NCBI GenBank assembly: GCA_035041965.1 | Contig: JAPYMA010001481.1 | Location: forward strand, 1 to 64,000 | DNA from: Anisakis pegreffii | Taxonomy: Eukaryota > Nematoda > Chromadorea > Rhabditida > Anisakidae | DNA: 64,000 nt | Reading direction: 5' to 3' | Part shown: positions 1 to 10,834 of the stretch, piece by piece | Layout: every line of letters begins with the position of its first letter | Position numbering within the stretch: position 1 is the first letter of the stretch | The notes under the pieces: generated by a model | What the model was told of the DNA's origin: nothing | Database searches by the model: none | The model's input: only the letters and a program-made list of their open reading frames with translations | Position numbers and translations under genes: made by a program

Positions 1-740
1 GAAAATAGCATGAGAATATACGAGAAGGTAGAGATGCAGAAGTTTCATGAATCTCGAGTGTCATGCCTCAGATGCGAGCGTGCGTAGGTGTACACGTGCG
101 TGTTTAAAGCATTGTAAGTATGGAACGTCGTTTGACGTTTTTTGACAGAGTGCATCCAGAAGCCTATTGCGAAATATCAGTGTATTGAGTAAACAACATC
201 GTGAAAAGTTATGATCTCTGATCAGCTATTTAACATTGTATCATTGAGACTGTTTCATCAAAAAGAACCTGTGCTTTTGCTGGAAACTAGAGCATAAGAA
301 TTTATCAGGAACGATTTCTGATTGTTTCTGTAACAAGCTCTTCATTGATATCATAATCAGCGTGAATCAAGAAGAGATGCACGTAAAAGGCGACTGATAC
401 AATTGAGATGTTCAATATCTTTAATTTCTATGCAGCCGAATCGCTGTGATGAGCAAATCGCTTTCTGGCAATAAGATACTTGAGAACAACTGTAACAAAA
501 CTGCTGAATGAATAATATAAAGTATCTTTGCATGCATGCATCGACAACATCCAAATGGAATACCGCAGAATATGAGAATAAAAAGAATGAGAACACCGAA
601 TGGGGACAAATATGTTCCAATGCACTATTTCGATGCTTGATTAGGTCTGTGTTGAAAGTGCTTCAACAATATGCAATCCGTCATGATCACTGTCTAATTA
701 AACAAACACATCAAACAAAACACATAAAAATATCATATTT
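1..740 (+). repeat. Left arm of a ~0.73 kb inverted repeat
   Basis: This stretch matches, in reverse orientation, the sequence at about 9495-10213. Collinear shared blocks include the Dral-like words around TTTGACGTTTTTTGACAGAG, the GTGTACACGT segment and the ATGCATGCATCGACAACATC segment. A third, partial copy lies at 15476-15690 in the same orientation as this one. Short chance ORFs read through both arms and resemble each other only because the DNA is repeated. The homology starts at base 1, so the left end may lie outside the window. The element class is unknown; no transposase is visible in it. Confidence 0.75.
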
Positions 741-1357
741 GCCCAGTAACATATGAATTCCCCTGCATCAGTCGATCCGCCTGGATCATCAGTCGATCAT
801 TTCCAGATCAGTAACCTTACTGACCTAGAAATCAGTGATCTTCCTGCTTTTCTTTGTTTACCCGTGATAATATGCTTCTTTTGACTGGCATACTAACAGG
901 GAAAGGACACGTCCGATTAATGTTGAACTTTTAATGAGAATTAAGCAAGTCTTCCATCATTTTGAGACATGTATGTCCAATACGCTATCTACATATAAAG
1001 AGATCTTATTAAGCTAACGAAACCATAAGCTTGCATAATCGCAATGTTGACAGTGCTGAAGGGGTATTCAGAGTAACGCCACTCTCCGATTTTTCTAGTA
1101 ACACGTTATTTTCTGCACATTGTGAGATTCCCCAGATTCTCTGCTTTTAGAAAAGTATTTATTTTGCACGGCAATTCTACTCACTTTCTGATTTCTTGAA
1201 GTTGTCTCAGTTGCTCGGCTTCGCTCATTTCAATGCACTATTCATTAGCATGACTGTTTGAGGATCATCAATTCCAAATAGTCGGTCTTCTCAGCTTTAT
1301 GTGCTCATGTTGAGATTCGATCGTTTAATTGAAGGTGAAGCCGAACCGGGGCATGAC
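741..1357. other. Intergenic, nothing recognised
   Basis: No coding exon, RNA gene or repeat was recognised between the left repeat arm and the MITE. Confidence 0.5.
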
Positions 1358-1527
1358 TAGTGATGTCTCTATTCCAGTTAAACTGTTCTATTTCTGTTCT
1401 GTTCGACGGTATAGAATAGAACAGTTCGCAAATCAGGAAGGAACAGTTTGGACAGAATAGAGCCGTTTTTGAGCCCAAACGAACAGAATAAAACAGTTTT
1501 CAAAAAAGTGGTACAGAGACATCACTA
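1358..1527. mobile_element. 170-bp MITE, Tc1/mariner-like, copy 1
   Basis: The ends are TAGTGATGTCTCTATTCC and a near inverse ending GACATCACTA. They read as GTGATG...CATCAC termini flanked by a TA dinucleotide on each side, as expected for a TA target-site duplication. The interior is also largely self-complementary, with GAACAG and CTGTTC blocks, so the whole unit could fold as a hairpin. A second copy of exactly the same length lies at 9130-9299 in the same orientation. No coding capacity is present. Assignment to Tc1/mariner rests on the TA flanks only. Confidence 0.75.
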
Positions 1528-2269
1528 TTCACGAAAACGCTCATTATCATTAGAAATAGCAGACATACTGGAATGTGCAAAATTGAAAACACTTAAGGTT
1601 CTCCATCTTCGCTCAATCATTGTGAAAATGTATGACAGTCCCATAGAGTTCCACTGTAGAAGTTCACATCTGTCCGTTCGCATTGTCACGATGCCATAAA
1701 ATCACTACAGATCCCAATATTCTTTTTGGTTTTATTTACTCAAGCAATCGAAGTTATTAACTACGCCATCGTGTGAGCTCAATTTTAAACAAATATTCTA
1801 TTCGTGTGATCATAGCTCGGTACTCTATATACCTTGTTTGCACATTCGCTGTAGATATTCCAGTTGTTCGGTTTCTTCCTATCATTACTATTTATTAGGT
1901 TATATCACTTTCACAACTCAAATGCACTTGAACATACAATCAATTGATAAACGATCCGAAATAAAATAATTGTCCTCAAAAATATTTTCAAATATTTCAA
2001 AGACAGAATCACATCACAATATCCACATTGTTCCAGTAAAACCACTGATCAACGAATCTCATGCGTAATCAACAAAGGAGGATTATCCGCGGAGACATGA
2101 CGATTTTGTTTACGTCACAGCGTCAACTGTGTTCCTTCATTTTTCTCTCCCGGTGCGATTAAAAACTCCATACCAGCCTCAGCAAGAAACATTTCAGCAA
2201 CAACCAAATTTTGTTGACCTCCAACCACACGGCATGAAAAGAAATAAGGATGCGAATCTACAGAAAACA
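1528..2269. other. Intergenic, nothing recognised
   Basis: No exon, RNA gene or clear repeat recognised. Confidence 0.45.
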
Positions 2270-2845
2270 AGCACAGTGACAAAAATTCGGATTGTCATAC
2301 CGCTGAACGATTCAGCTAGAGACAAAATTATTCGCATGGAATATACCGCTGTCGTCGAACACGATGGAGGCAAAGCTAATTCGTTCTTCAATTACAGTCG
2401 CTGCATGACCCACAGCTCGTTTCGGCTTTCTTCTATTCTAATTTATTCTCTATCAACTTGCTACAGTTTCTTACCGTTTGATGCAAAAGTGCGTTAAATA
2501 ACACCAATGTCTGATAACGAACGAATCAAATAAACGTTTCCAGTTTTTCTCGTGTTTACACCCATTGAAATCCACACTTGAAACGATCGTGAAAATCAAG
2601 CGAGAAACTGTGATTTTTTTGGATTTGATCAATTTGATCACTTGAGCTAGTTACCAGGCAACTAAAAACTGGTCGTGCTATTGAATATGAATGACAGTTC
2701 TAGAGCAAAATATCCATCCATTTTACATAGAAATCAATGATGGAGTCGGAGGTTTCTTTGAACTAACTTTGATTGTGTTCAAGTAAAGTTCTTAATGTAG
2801 TTGAAATACAAGGAAATGACGAATTTGCTCGAGATATCTCAGTTA
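2270..2845 (+). repeat. Upstream part of a decayed tandem duplication (copy 1)
   Basis: Collinear with 5385-5905, the upstream region of the lectin gene. Shared blocks include ACCCACAGCTCGTTT, ACTTGCTACAGTTTC and ACTTTGATTGTGTTCAAGTA. The TATA-like word at 5872 in the other copy is not preserved here. A 122-codon ORF (2129-2497) runs through this DNA but the equivalent frame is not kept in the second copy, so it is not treated as a gene. Together with 3895-4020 this marks an older duplicate of the lectin locus that has lost its middle. Confidence 0.7.
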
Positions 2846-3894
2846 TCAATCATAGAAATCGATGAAAGCAAAAGTAATGATTGCAGTCTGCGATGATAAA
2901 ATGCAGCTATTAGTATTTTTGTGGACATTGCTCAGATGTTGAGCTTGTGAATGATTGATTGTAATGTAAACCGCGTTTGCATCTGAATACATCAAACTCG
3001 CGAATGCTAACCTCATCCGCTGAAGTCTCAGAGGAGGGGAAGGGGGGAGGGGGTTGGGCTCATCCAGGTGAAACACCTAAAAGGAAGGAATTCCAGTGAT
3101 CTGGATGGATATTTGTTGAGGGAATATGCTATGCGATTCCAGTGCAGCAAAAAATCCATAGCACTGATAAAATTTGCCAGTAATCGTTTTGTGGTATTGA
3201 GGATTTATTCGCTCTAAGTGAGAAAGTGATGAATAACTTGGTGAATTTTCATCATACAAAAAAAGTACGGCTACCCAACGAACAGAAATCATGGATTGAG
3301 CTCAGAGTGTTTCGCCCGATTAAATGAATATTCACTGATCTTCAGTTCTCTGATACGGAGGAAAAATTGAAAATTTACAGCAACAAAATGTTTGAATTGT
3401 CGCATTTCACTGAAAATTTTATTCTTGCTGACCGTTGCTATCATTTGGCTTCTAAGGTAGCTAAAAACGACCGAAGAGCATTCCGAACCAATCCTCTCTT
3501 CATTTCTAGGTTTTATCCCAATGAAAGCTTATTTCAGATTTATTTTACCATAATTTCATTACTATCAATCCATTACTCAATCGTGTCTCATGTAGGAACA
3601 CCATAGAATTCTTCACTTTCAAACGATGGATAGTAACAGTTCAGATGGAACTGAAGTTTGTTCGAGTGTACAGCTTAATGGAGCAGAATTGTGACTGAGT
3701 TGACGAGGCCCTGTCATACAGTCATTACGCTGAACTTCCTTTCATTTTATAAGTGCAACTGAATTGTGCCTAAATCTTTATTGTGCAACTATTATTACGA
3801 GTGGATTCTTTAGCAAAGTTGCACATATTTCGAATCTCGAGATTTTGCTGATTTAACGTTTCAAAACAGTAACTCTTTGAATGCAAAAAAATCT
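2846..3894. other. Intergenic, remains of deleted lectin duplicate expected here, none recognised
   Basis: In the intact copy about 2.4 kb separate the upstream block from the last exon tail; here only about 1 kb remains. I could not recognise signal-peptide, PAN or N-terminal lectin exons in it. Confidence 0.45.
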
Positions 3895-4020
3895 CTGTGC
3901 TCTGTGAAGCGAATGCATATCCATTGCCACGATCCGACGAAGTTTTATTTTCCATCACCAAATTCGTCTTTGCTTGTGACTAATTCATTGCTGAGCTAAA
4001 ACTCATAATATTGCTAGTAA
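3895..4020 (+). pseudogene. Remnant of a duplicated C-type lectin last exon and 3' flank
   Basis: The sequence CTCTGTGAAGCGAATGC and the following about 110 bases match the end of the lectin exon and its 3' flank at 8281-8400. The final Cys-Glu-Ala-Asn-Ala-Tyr codons survive. The stop codon TGA of the intact copy reads CGA here, and no upstream lectin exon or acceptor joins it, so it is a non-functional fragment. Confidence 0.75.
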
Positions 4021-5384
4021 ATATGCCGGATGATCATTACCAATGTCCAAGCACATGAAGTGCACATGCTATTTTCAGAAATGACCGTTGACCTACCAGA
4101 TGTCTGATGTGAGAGCACTACTCAAACCAAATCGTGCACTCACTATTGTCGATCAAATTGACGCTTTTCTCGAACCGGTAACACCAACATTATGTTCTCA
4201 AATGGCTACTAATAATATCCGGTTGATCATTGTCAGCAGATTCAGAGATATTTATCAATAACAGCCCAGACTGCGAGAACCTCTGTTGCACTCACCCAAA
4301 CCCGGCACCACTCGCTGGCAGCTCGACGTGTTCACAAATCGGATGCAAGCAAAATTTCCCACTCAAAGTGACCATTGACTGTACAGGTGAGATCATAAGT
4401 ATCTAAGTCCAGCTATCGCTGAACAGTACCACGAGGAAGAATTTCTTAAAGTCACCTATCAGTATCCCGACTTTACAAGATGAGCGGTCCAGACGGGCTG
4501 GGATCACCCGTGGGCCATGATCACCCACGCATATTCACCATATGAATCAAAAATTTAAAGCGCGACATTTCCAAAGTGTCTCTTGAACCGATCATTTTAA
4601 ACGACACTGAGCAGTGTTTATCATTGTAGGGATCATAGAGGAACCAGAGGAAAGAGGCGTATCCTGATAGTGGACGAACGTGGGTTATGAAAAATTTACT
4701 TTGTAGCGACGAATTATTAGAGCGAATGACCTCAGCATGAGTTATGCTGACGTGTTAACTTTCTTGACTGTGCTGGAAATGTGGTGATGGAGGTTCAATA
4801 TTGGGTATAATTAGGATGCATAGATCTGGGATGGATTTGAAGCTAGTTGATTCTCAGTGGTCAAATATGTTTTGTGAATTGCTGAAGAGCATAAGATCTT
4901 ACGATCGTCCGCAAAAATGAAGCAGAATGAGCGTGAAGGAAACCATTCTTGAGGATCACTGATAAAAGCAGGAATGAGTAAGGATCGCAGAACGGAACCA
5001 TGTAAAACATCATTGATAACGTATTCTGACGAACTGTTTGAATGAACAACTTGAACTGATTGGAAATGGTTCGCATGCGAGGTGAATGTTCATTGCGAAA
5101 GTGTCAAATCATTTTTGCGGAATGTTCTTCGCGAATTTCTGAGCTTTTTTCTGGAATTTCAAAGGAGTACTTTTGACTGTTCTCATGTACTTTGAATGAT
5201 TGTTTGAACATTTTCTAATGAATTCTAATAAACTGATCCAATGGTTCACATTTTCATGCGATTGATTTGCAGAAGTGGCAAAGTAATTCTATGCATAAAG
5301 CATCTCATGAATGACGAATATTCTTTGAACCTTATCCATCGGCATAGATAAAAACTGGGAAAAGGTTCTATCAGTTGCATGCAT
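4021..5384. other. Intergenic, nothing recognised
   Basis: Several short ORFs, none with family resemblance or splice-site support. Confidence 0.45.
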
Positions 5385-5905
5385 TGCAGCAAAAATTCTG
5401 ACTGTCATTCAGACCGCTGAACAATTCTGTCACTAACTCCATTGTTTCTATGGAATATCCAGAGTTAAATAAACATTAAGCATGCAGAACTAATTCATTC
5501 TTCAATTACACTTGTTCCACGACCCACAGCTCGTTTTGGATTTCTTGCATTCTAATTCATTCTATATCCACTTGCTACAGTTTCATATCCTTGGACGCAA
5601 AAACGTCTTGTATAATGCCAACGTTTAATAACAAACAAATCGAACATTGAACGTTTCCAAATTTTTTCATGTCAACTGTAAATTTTTTTTCCGATTATTC
5701 GATCTAGTTACTAAGCAACTGAAAAATGGATGTCCTATTGAATGTGCATTTGCAAAATTTTGCAAAATATCATCCATTCTATGACAAAATTAGTGATGAA
5801 GCCGGAGTTTTTTTTTGAGCCAACTTTGATTGTGTTCAAGTAATGTTCTTGATGTAGTCATGGAGCTAAGGTATATAAAAACGACGAGTTTGGTCGAGAC
5901 AGAAG
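5385..5905 (+). repeat. Upstream region of the lectin gene, duplication copy 2
   Basis: Diverged but collinear with 2270-2845. This copy carries the TATA-like word TATATAAAA at 5872-5880, absent from copy 1. It lies directly upstream of the intact lectin gene. Confidence 0.7.
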
Positions 5906-6033
5906 AAAAAATAGATTGATTACTGTCAGGTTGATAGAAGTTGGTGTTCCATTAGAGCGAGACGATCCATTCAGGGACAATAACGTTATGAGTCGCATGG
6001 CAACGAGCAGTTTTTATGCTCTTTTGACAGCGG

Positions 6034-6042
6034 TATATAAAG
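6034..6042 (+). promoter_or_regulatory. TATA-like box upstream of the lectin gene
   Basis: TATATAAAG lies 166 bases before the chosen ATG at 6208. A second TATA-like word is at 5872-5880. Position and sequence fit a core promoter, but no start-site data are available. Confidence 0.4.
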
Positions 6043-6207
6043 CATCGCATCGTTGGTAGAATCACAAATTGTCATTTGATATCGCCGAGTACCGAGCAAG
6101 CGTTGTCATCTTATCAGTCCATCCAAACTTTTCTGCACTGCTACCGTTGTTGTTAATACCAAAAATCTCATATCGTAGCTCAATTGTGAAGCTGCTCAAC
6201 AATCGAG

Positions 6208-8313
6208 ATGTGGTCTGCAGTGCGAACATATCTACTTGTAATTCTGGTATTTTTTAACCATATGAACGCCATTTATAAGAAACTGAGTTCTCGATCAACC
6301 GAATTCTTTGAAACATTGCAGCAGTTCATTAGGCACAGTTCGGCAGTCTTCAGAAATTGATTGTTAGATGCTGTTCACCGTGTAAAAGTGTGTATAATAA
6401 TACCTTGCGCAGGTACCGTTACATGGCCAGCAATCCGACATCACATACGATGCTTACTACGTGCATTTTCACAATGTATCGGTTTACTTATACGAAGGTG
6501 TGAAACTTGAAAACATACCGTCTGTGATGAGATGCGCTGAGGAATGTTATTACAAGAAAGACAGATGCAATGCGTTCGAATATCATCAAGATCAACAGTG
6601 TGTTACACATCGTGTCATCGAATTCAATGGCTCTTATGTGTCCAGTATATACATCAAAAATGTACAGTCAATTCCAGTTCCAGACATCTGCTATTCTGAA
6701 ATATTTGCTAAAGAAGTTATCAAGGCTCTTGGTGAGTTCCACTTCGACTTTCATAATCTGAGTCGGTCAATGAAGAAGAATACGATTTTTGCTGAGAAAC
6801 TCAGCGATGATCCGTATTCATTATGATTCGATTCTTCAGTTATTTCGTAAGAATGCAAAAAGATAAAGACCTTTTCTGAAATGTCGTTTCGTGCGATTAA
6901 TTTTAAAGATGTTCCAGAGGAACAACTGTAGCGGCGTATTTTATATTTATCCTTTATATTCAGGTCTAAATCCCTGCCCAATGGACATTCTAAGTATGGT
7001 CAAGTATAGTCGACTGACCAGGAAATGTTATGTAGGGGTAAGAACTGCCGAACTTATAGTAGTTGAAGGATTCAGCTGGTTGGACAGCAGCATTCAATAT
7101 ATCAGTGTTTTATGTCATCGTACCGTCCCTGATATTGCTCAAATATTTTGAATGGCCTACAACGCTTTGTGCTCAATTTTCATTAATAAAAATTTGAACC
7201 TTGCGACTCAAAGGATTATGCTTCAGAAGGACTGTTGTTGTGTTCATCCCAAGTTTCAGCCAACCTGAACGAGTTTAATTATTTCAGTGGACCTATATTT
7301 ACAATTACTGGAATTTTCTAACAACATGTAAGACCGTGAGCAACAATCCTCTTATTGTAATGACGCCAGTGGTGATTAAATACAAAGATCAATATAATGA
7401 AATTATGGGTATGCAAAGGTTTAAATGTTCTTCCCAACAAGAATATCTACATTTAGGGCTCGAAAATCACCCGCTGACTCGAACATATAAGTGCCAACGA
7501 TCAGGTGACCAGTAGGCTTCCAATTCCGAATCTTTTGCTTCCAGATGAGATACCTTGCGATTTTTTCCAGGCGCGCGTTCGACTCTTGTGGGAACTCTCG
7601 AAGCGGAGAGGCTGATATACTGACTGAAGCTTAATCTGTGGTTTACTTAAGAATAGTGTATTGCTGACGGCAGAAATTTGGGGAGTTCCGTCATGGATTC
7701 CACGTCAATGACGTTTGTCGAGCCAAACGCATTTTCGGACTTCCCGACATTTCCTGTCCCTGACTGTTTCCCTTCCCCGCTACAAACTACTTCTGACCAT
7801 GATGTACTTGAAAACTGTTTCCATCAGTGACTGAACATTTGATAGGATGAGATTCCTATAAAGGCAGCTGGTTTCGAGTCACCTCACGTTATCTATAAAT
7901 CCATACATTGATCCGCGTTAGCAAGGAAAGTGTTAAGAAAGTCACAAAAGTTGGTGTTCCGTCGTAGTTTTTTACCACAGAAGACTTCGAGCTTGTCTTG
8001 AAATTATTTATAAGAGCTCCTGTAACCGAGCGACTTAATTGAGGTATGCTTGTTATCATATCTCGATTTGATTACAGATTCGTTTTATCATCGGAATTCA
8101 ATGGCAACATGGCTCAGTCGTAACAGCGTCAATTCGCCATGGTATTGGGGAAATGGAGCTCCACTGAATTACACAAATTGGGCACCAGGACAGCCATCGA
8201 ACACCGGGAATTGCATGATGGTCAACTTGGATGCAACATGGTCAACATATGATTGTGACAGCAAGCAGCAAATCTACGGTCTCTGTGAAGCGAATGCTTA
8301 TCTACAGCCATGA
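6208..8313 (+). CDS. Secreted PAN-domain plus C-type lectin-like protein, 5 exons, 262 aa
   Basis: Exons 6208-6246, 6413-6731, 6964-7037, 7288-7408 and 8078-8313 join in phase. Residues 1-19 form a hydrophobic signal peptide split across exons 1 and 2. Residues about 25-118 resemble a PAN/apple domain, with Cys54, Cys58, Cys65 and Cys76 in a CAEEC...C...QC pattern. Residues about 121-257 are a C-type lectin-like domain opening with PCP and KCY, then a core WYWGNGAPLNYTNWAPGQPS, and closing with C...C...C. The carbohydrate motif has QPS where calcium-dependent lectins have EPN or QPD, and TWSTYDC replaces the usual WND, so classical sugar binding is doubtful. The protein is probably secreted. 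The ATG was chosen because it gives the signal peptide and a phase-0 junction. Related nematode lectins often act in gut or immune secretion, which is inference here. Confidence 0.85.
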
Positions 8314-9129
8314 TCTGGCAAAGTTTTATTTTCCATTGCCAAATTCGTGTTTATTTGTGACTGATCCATTGCTGAACTAAACCTTGGAATATTGGTAATA
8401 ACAGAATGACGTTGAAGTTTTTTGTTACTGGCTGAGACGTTAGACGATGATTTCAAGCAGTCACATTACGTAGGAATATGAACAGTGACCAATTGCTGAC
8501 TGGAAGTGCGAATTAGGCATTGCAATGAAGGATATAATGTTGTGCGAAACATACTTTTGAAGGAATAGCGCAACTGTTACAAACAGCCAAGATACGTCAA
8601 GTTGGCTTTGAATACCGCGGCCCAAAGTTTTTAAAAAGACATTTATGAGGATACATAAATCAAAGACAGAAGGAATGCAGTTGCTTCTTCTCGCATCAGC
8701 ACTGAATGAGTGCGAATCTCGAGATCAAGTGCCCTCCGGATGAACTCAAATTCGAGTCAAACCAAAAGTAACTCTGTAACGATTGTGCGATTTACACAAA
8801 TCGTTTATTTTTGAATCACCTCAAACTTGAATAATTAAACGAAACGCAATAGCACGGATCACAACCGAGATTGTAATTGTTAACAGTATATCAATAAATA
8901 TCATGAATTATCATAATTACATAATGCAAATAAACTTATGAATCGTAGAACTTTTTATATATACAGATTCATTTCTAATCGTCATCTGCATCGCCCAATA
9001 ATCTCACTTTGTCGCATTTACTTTCAATTCCTCTGTTCAGTCTTCGTAAGTTCTGTACGATCTAGGTGATACCTAATCGTGGCTGCTAACAGAAAAGGAC
9101 TGGCCACCACGCCGAATGGCAGTCGTATG
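8314..9129. other. 3' flank of lectin gene; contains an SL1-like word
   Basis: No exon was recognised. The minus strand at 8841-8820 reads a diverged spliced-leader-like 22-mer, described separately. Confidence 0.45.
8820..8841 (-). other. SL1-like 22-mer followed by GT (possible degenerate SL sequence)
   Basis: On the minus strand this word matches nematode SL1 at 19 of 22 positions: the first base and two C-to-T changes differ. It ends TTTGAG and is followed by GTGATTC, so a GT lies exactly where an SL RNA would have its splice donor. About 20 bases further on, CGATTTGTGTAAATCG could form a small hairpin. No convincing Sm-binding site was seen, so a working SL RNA gene is unlikely. Confidence 0.3.
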
Positions 9130-9299
9130 TAGTGATGTCTCTATTCCAGTTAAACTGCTCTATTCCTGTTCTGTTCCATGGTATAGAATAGAACAGTTCG
9201 CAAATCAGGAAGGAACAGTTTGAATAGAATAGAGCCGTTTTTGAGCCCAAACGAATGGAATAGAACATTTTCCAAAAAAGTGGAATAGAGGCATCACTA
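9130..9299. mobile_element. 170-bp MITE, Tc1/mariner-like, copy 2
   Basis: Same length, ends and interior as 1358-1527; termini TAGTGATGTCTCTATTCC and GGAATAGAGGCATCACTA are complementary at 17 of 18 positions. It lies at the inner edge of the right repeat arm. Confidence 0.78.
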
Positions 9300-10213
9300 A
9301 GCATGACGAAGCATGACACCCGAGATTCATGAAACATCGGCATCTCTACTTCCTCGTATATTCCCATGCAATTTTCCTTTTGTGACGATGGAAGACATGA
9401 ACAATATGAAATATTTATATCAATGCATTTGTGAGAATGGTAGAATATCACCGAATGTAGTTTACTTTGAAAGGTTTGAGACAGTTTTGTTTGATGGGCT
9501 GTGATACAGATTTTAATTAGACAGTGATGATGACGAACCGCATATTGTTGAAGCAGTTTCAACACAGCCCTAATCAAGCATCTGAACAGTGCAATAGAAC
9601 ATATTTGCCCCATATGTGTTCAAATGCTTTCGATTCACATCTTAGAAATCATATTCTGCGGTATTCTATTCGGATGTTGTCGATTGTTTCGATGTATGCA
9701 TGCAGGGATACTTTTTATTACTAATTCAACCGTTTTGTTTCAGTTACTCTCAAGCATCTTATTACTAGAAAGCGGTTTGCTCATCAGAGTGATTCAACTG
9801 CATAGAACTTGAATATGTTGAGATGCATCTTTTCCTGATTCAAGCTATACTTGAGTAACAAAACTCTGCACGATATCAATGAAGAGCTTCTTACAGAAAC
9901 ACTCAGATATCGTTCCTGATAACAGTCACATGGTTTCCGGGAAAAGCACAAGTTCCAACCTCCTATTGATGATGCAATTTCAAAGGGCTGATCAGAAACC
10001 AAAAATTTTTACGGTGATGTTTGCTAAACACAATGCAATTTCGCAATAGGCTGCTGAATGCACTCTGTCAAAAAACGTCAAACGGTGTTCCATGCTTACA
10101 ATGCTTTAAACAGGCACGTGTACACCTACGCACGCTCGCATCTGAGGTATGACACTCGAGATTCTTAAAACCTCTGCATCTCTACTTTCTCTTATATTCC
10201 CATGCTATTTTCC
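9300..10213 (-). repeat. Right arm of the inverted repeat, with an extra end fragment
   Basis: From about 9495 to 10213 the minus strand matches 1-740. A further short fragment at about 9306-9376 repeats the terminal 70 bases (GACAC.CGAGATTC...CATCTCTACTT...ATTCCCATGC) seen again at 10147-10213, so the family is also present as a solo end. A 175-codon minus-strand ORF here mirrors an ORF of the left arm and is not considered a gene. Confidence 0.72.
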
Positions 10214-10812
10214 TTCTCCCTAGTCTTTGCAATGCTATTTTGACAATTCTCCGCTTGATGATCATAATGTGCACTCTATGATCTGTTAATGGTACTGTCG
10301 TGATTAGATAATCACGAAAATGAAAAGAGTTTAAAATACGAAAAGAAAATGTTTCGTGAATTTACAACGTTACCATAAGGAGACTGAACAAAGGCAAGAT
10401 AGGAAATGCGATAAGAAGGGCATCAAATATAAGCTGTCATAAGGATTATTAATAGAAACGAATAAGAACAACATGAGAATATGAATATCGAAAGTAAGAA
10501 TGGCGAATCATTCATCCCACATTTCTTGTTCTGTACGGTTTGTCTGTGTCGTTGTGGATTATTGTAAGCCGTGTTACTGGTGGTTGGGTTGTGCTTGTTA
10601 CTAGTGGTTAAGATGATTGATGATATTCATAGTTTAATTCGAAATCAGTAATAAGCAATTGGAAATTTTGAATTTAGGAGATATTATCGCGAGGTGTTGT
10701 TATCATTAATAATGTTATTATTACTGTTAGTATAACACTGTCGTCATTATGAATGTTGTTGTTTACGTCGTTATCATTATCGATTATATTTTCCTGTGAA
10801 TGCTATGGCTAT
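10214..10812. other. Intergenic, nothing recognised
   Basis: No gene, RNA or repeat recognised between the right repeat arm and the SL1 copy. Confidence 0.45.
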
Positions 10813-10834
10813 GGTTTAATTACCCAAGTTTGAG
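10813..10834 (+). other. Exact genomic copy of the 22-nt SL1 spliced leader
   Basis: All 22 bases of the nematode SL1 leader are present (starts GGTTTAATTACC, ends CAAGTTTGAG). The next bases are ATTAAAAG, not GT, so there is no SL RNA donor. The Sm site and stem-loops of an SL RNA are not evident nearby. The simplest reading is the 5' end of a reverse-transcribed trans-spliced mRNA, or a truncated SL RNA pseudogene. I found no clear open reading frame or poly(A) tract downstream that would identify the source mRNA. Confidence 0.85.

Noticed and set aside
2129..2497. 122-codon plus-strand ORF
   Set aside because: The collinear copy at 5385-5640 does not keep the frame, so the ORF is probably chance.
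9086..9613. 175-codon minus-strand ORF resembling the ORF at 508-756
   Set aside because: Both lie in the inverted repeat arms and pass through a MITE; the resemblance is repeat homology and no domain is visible.
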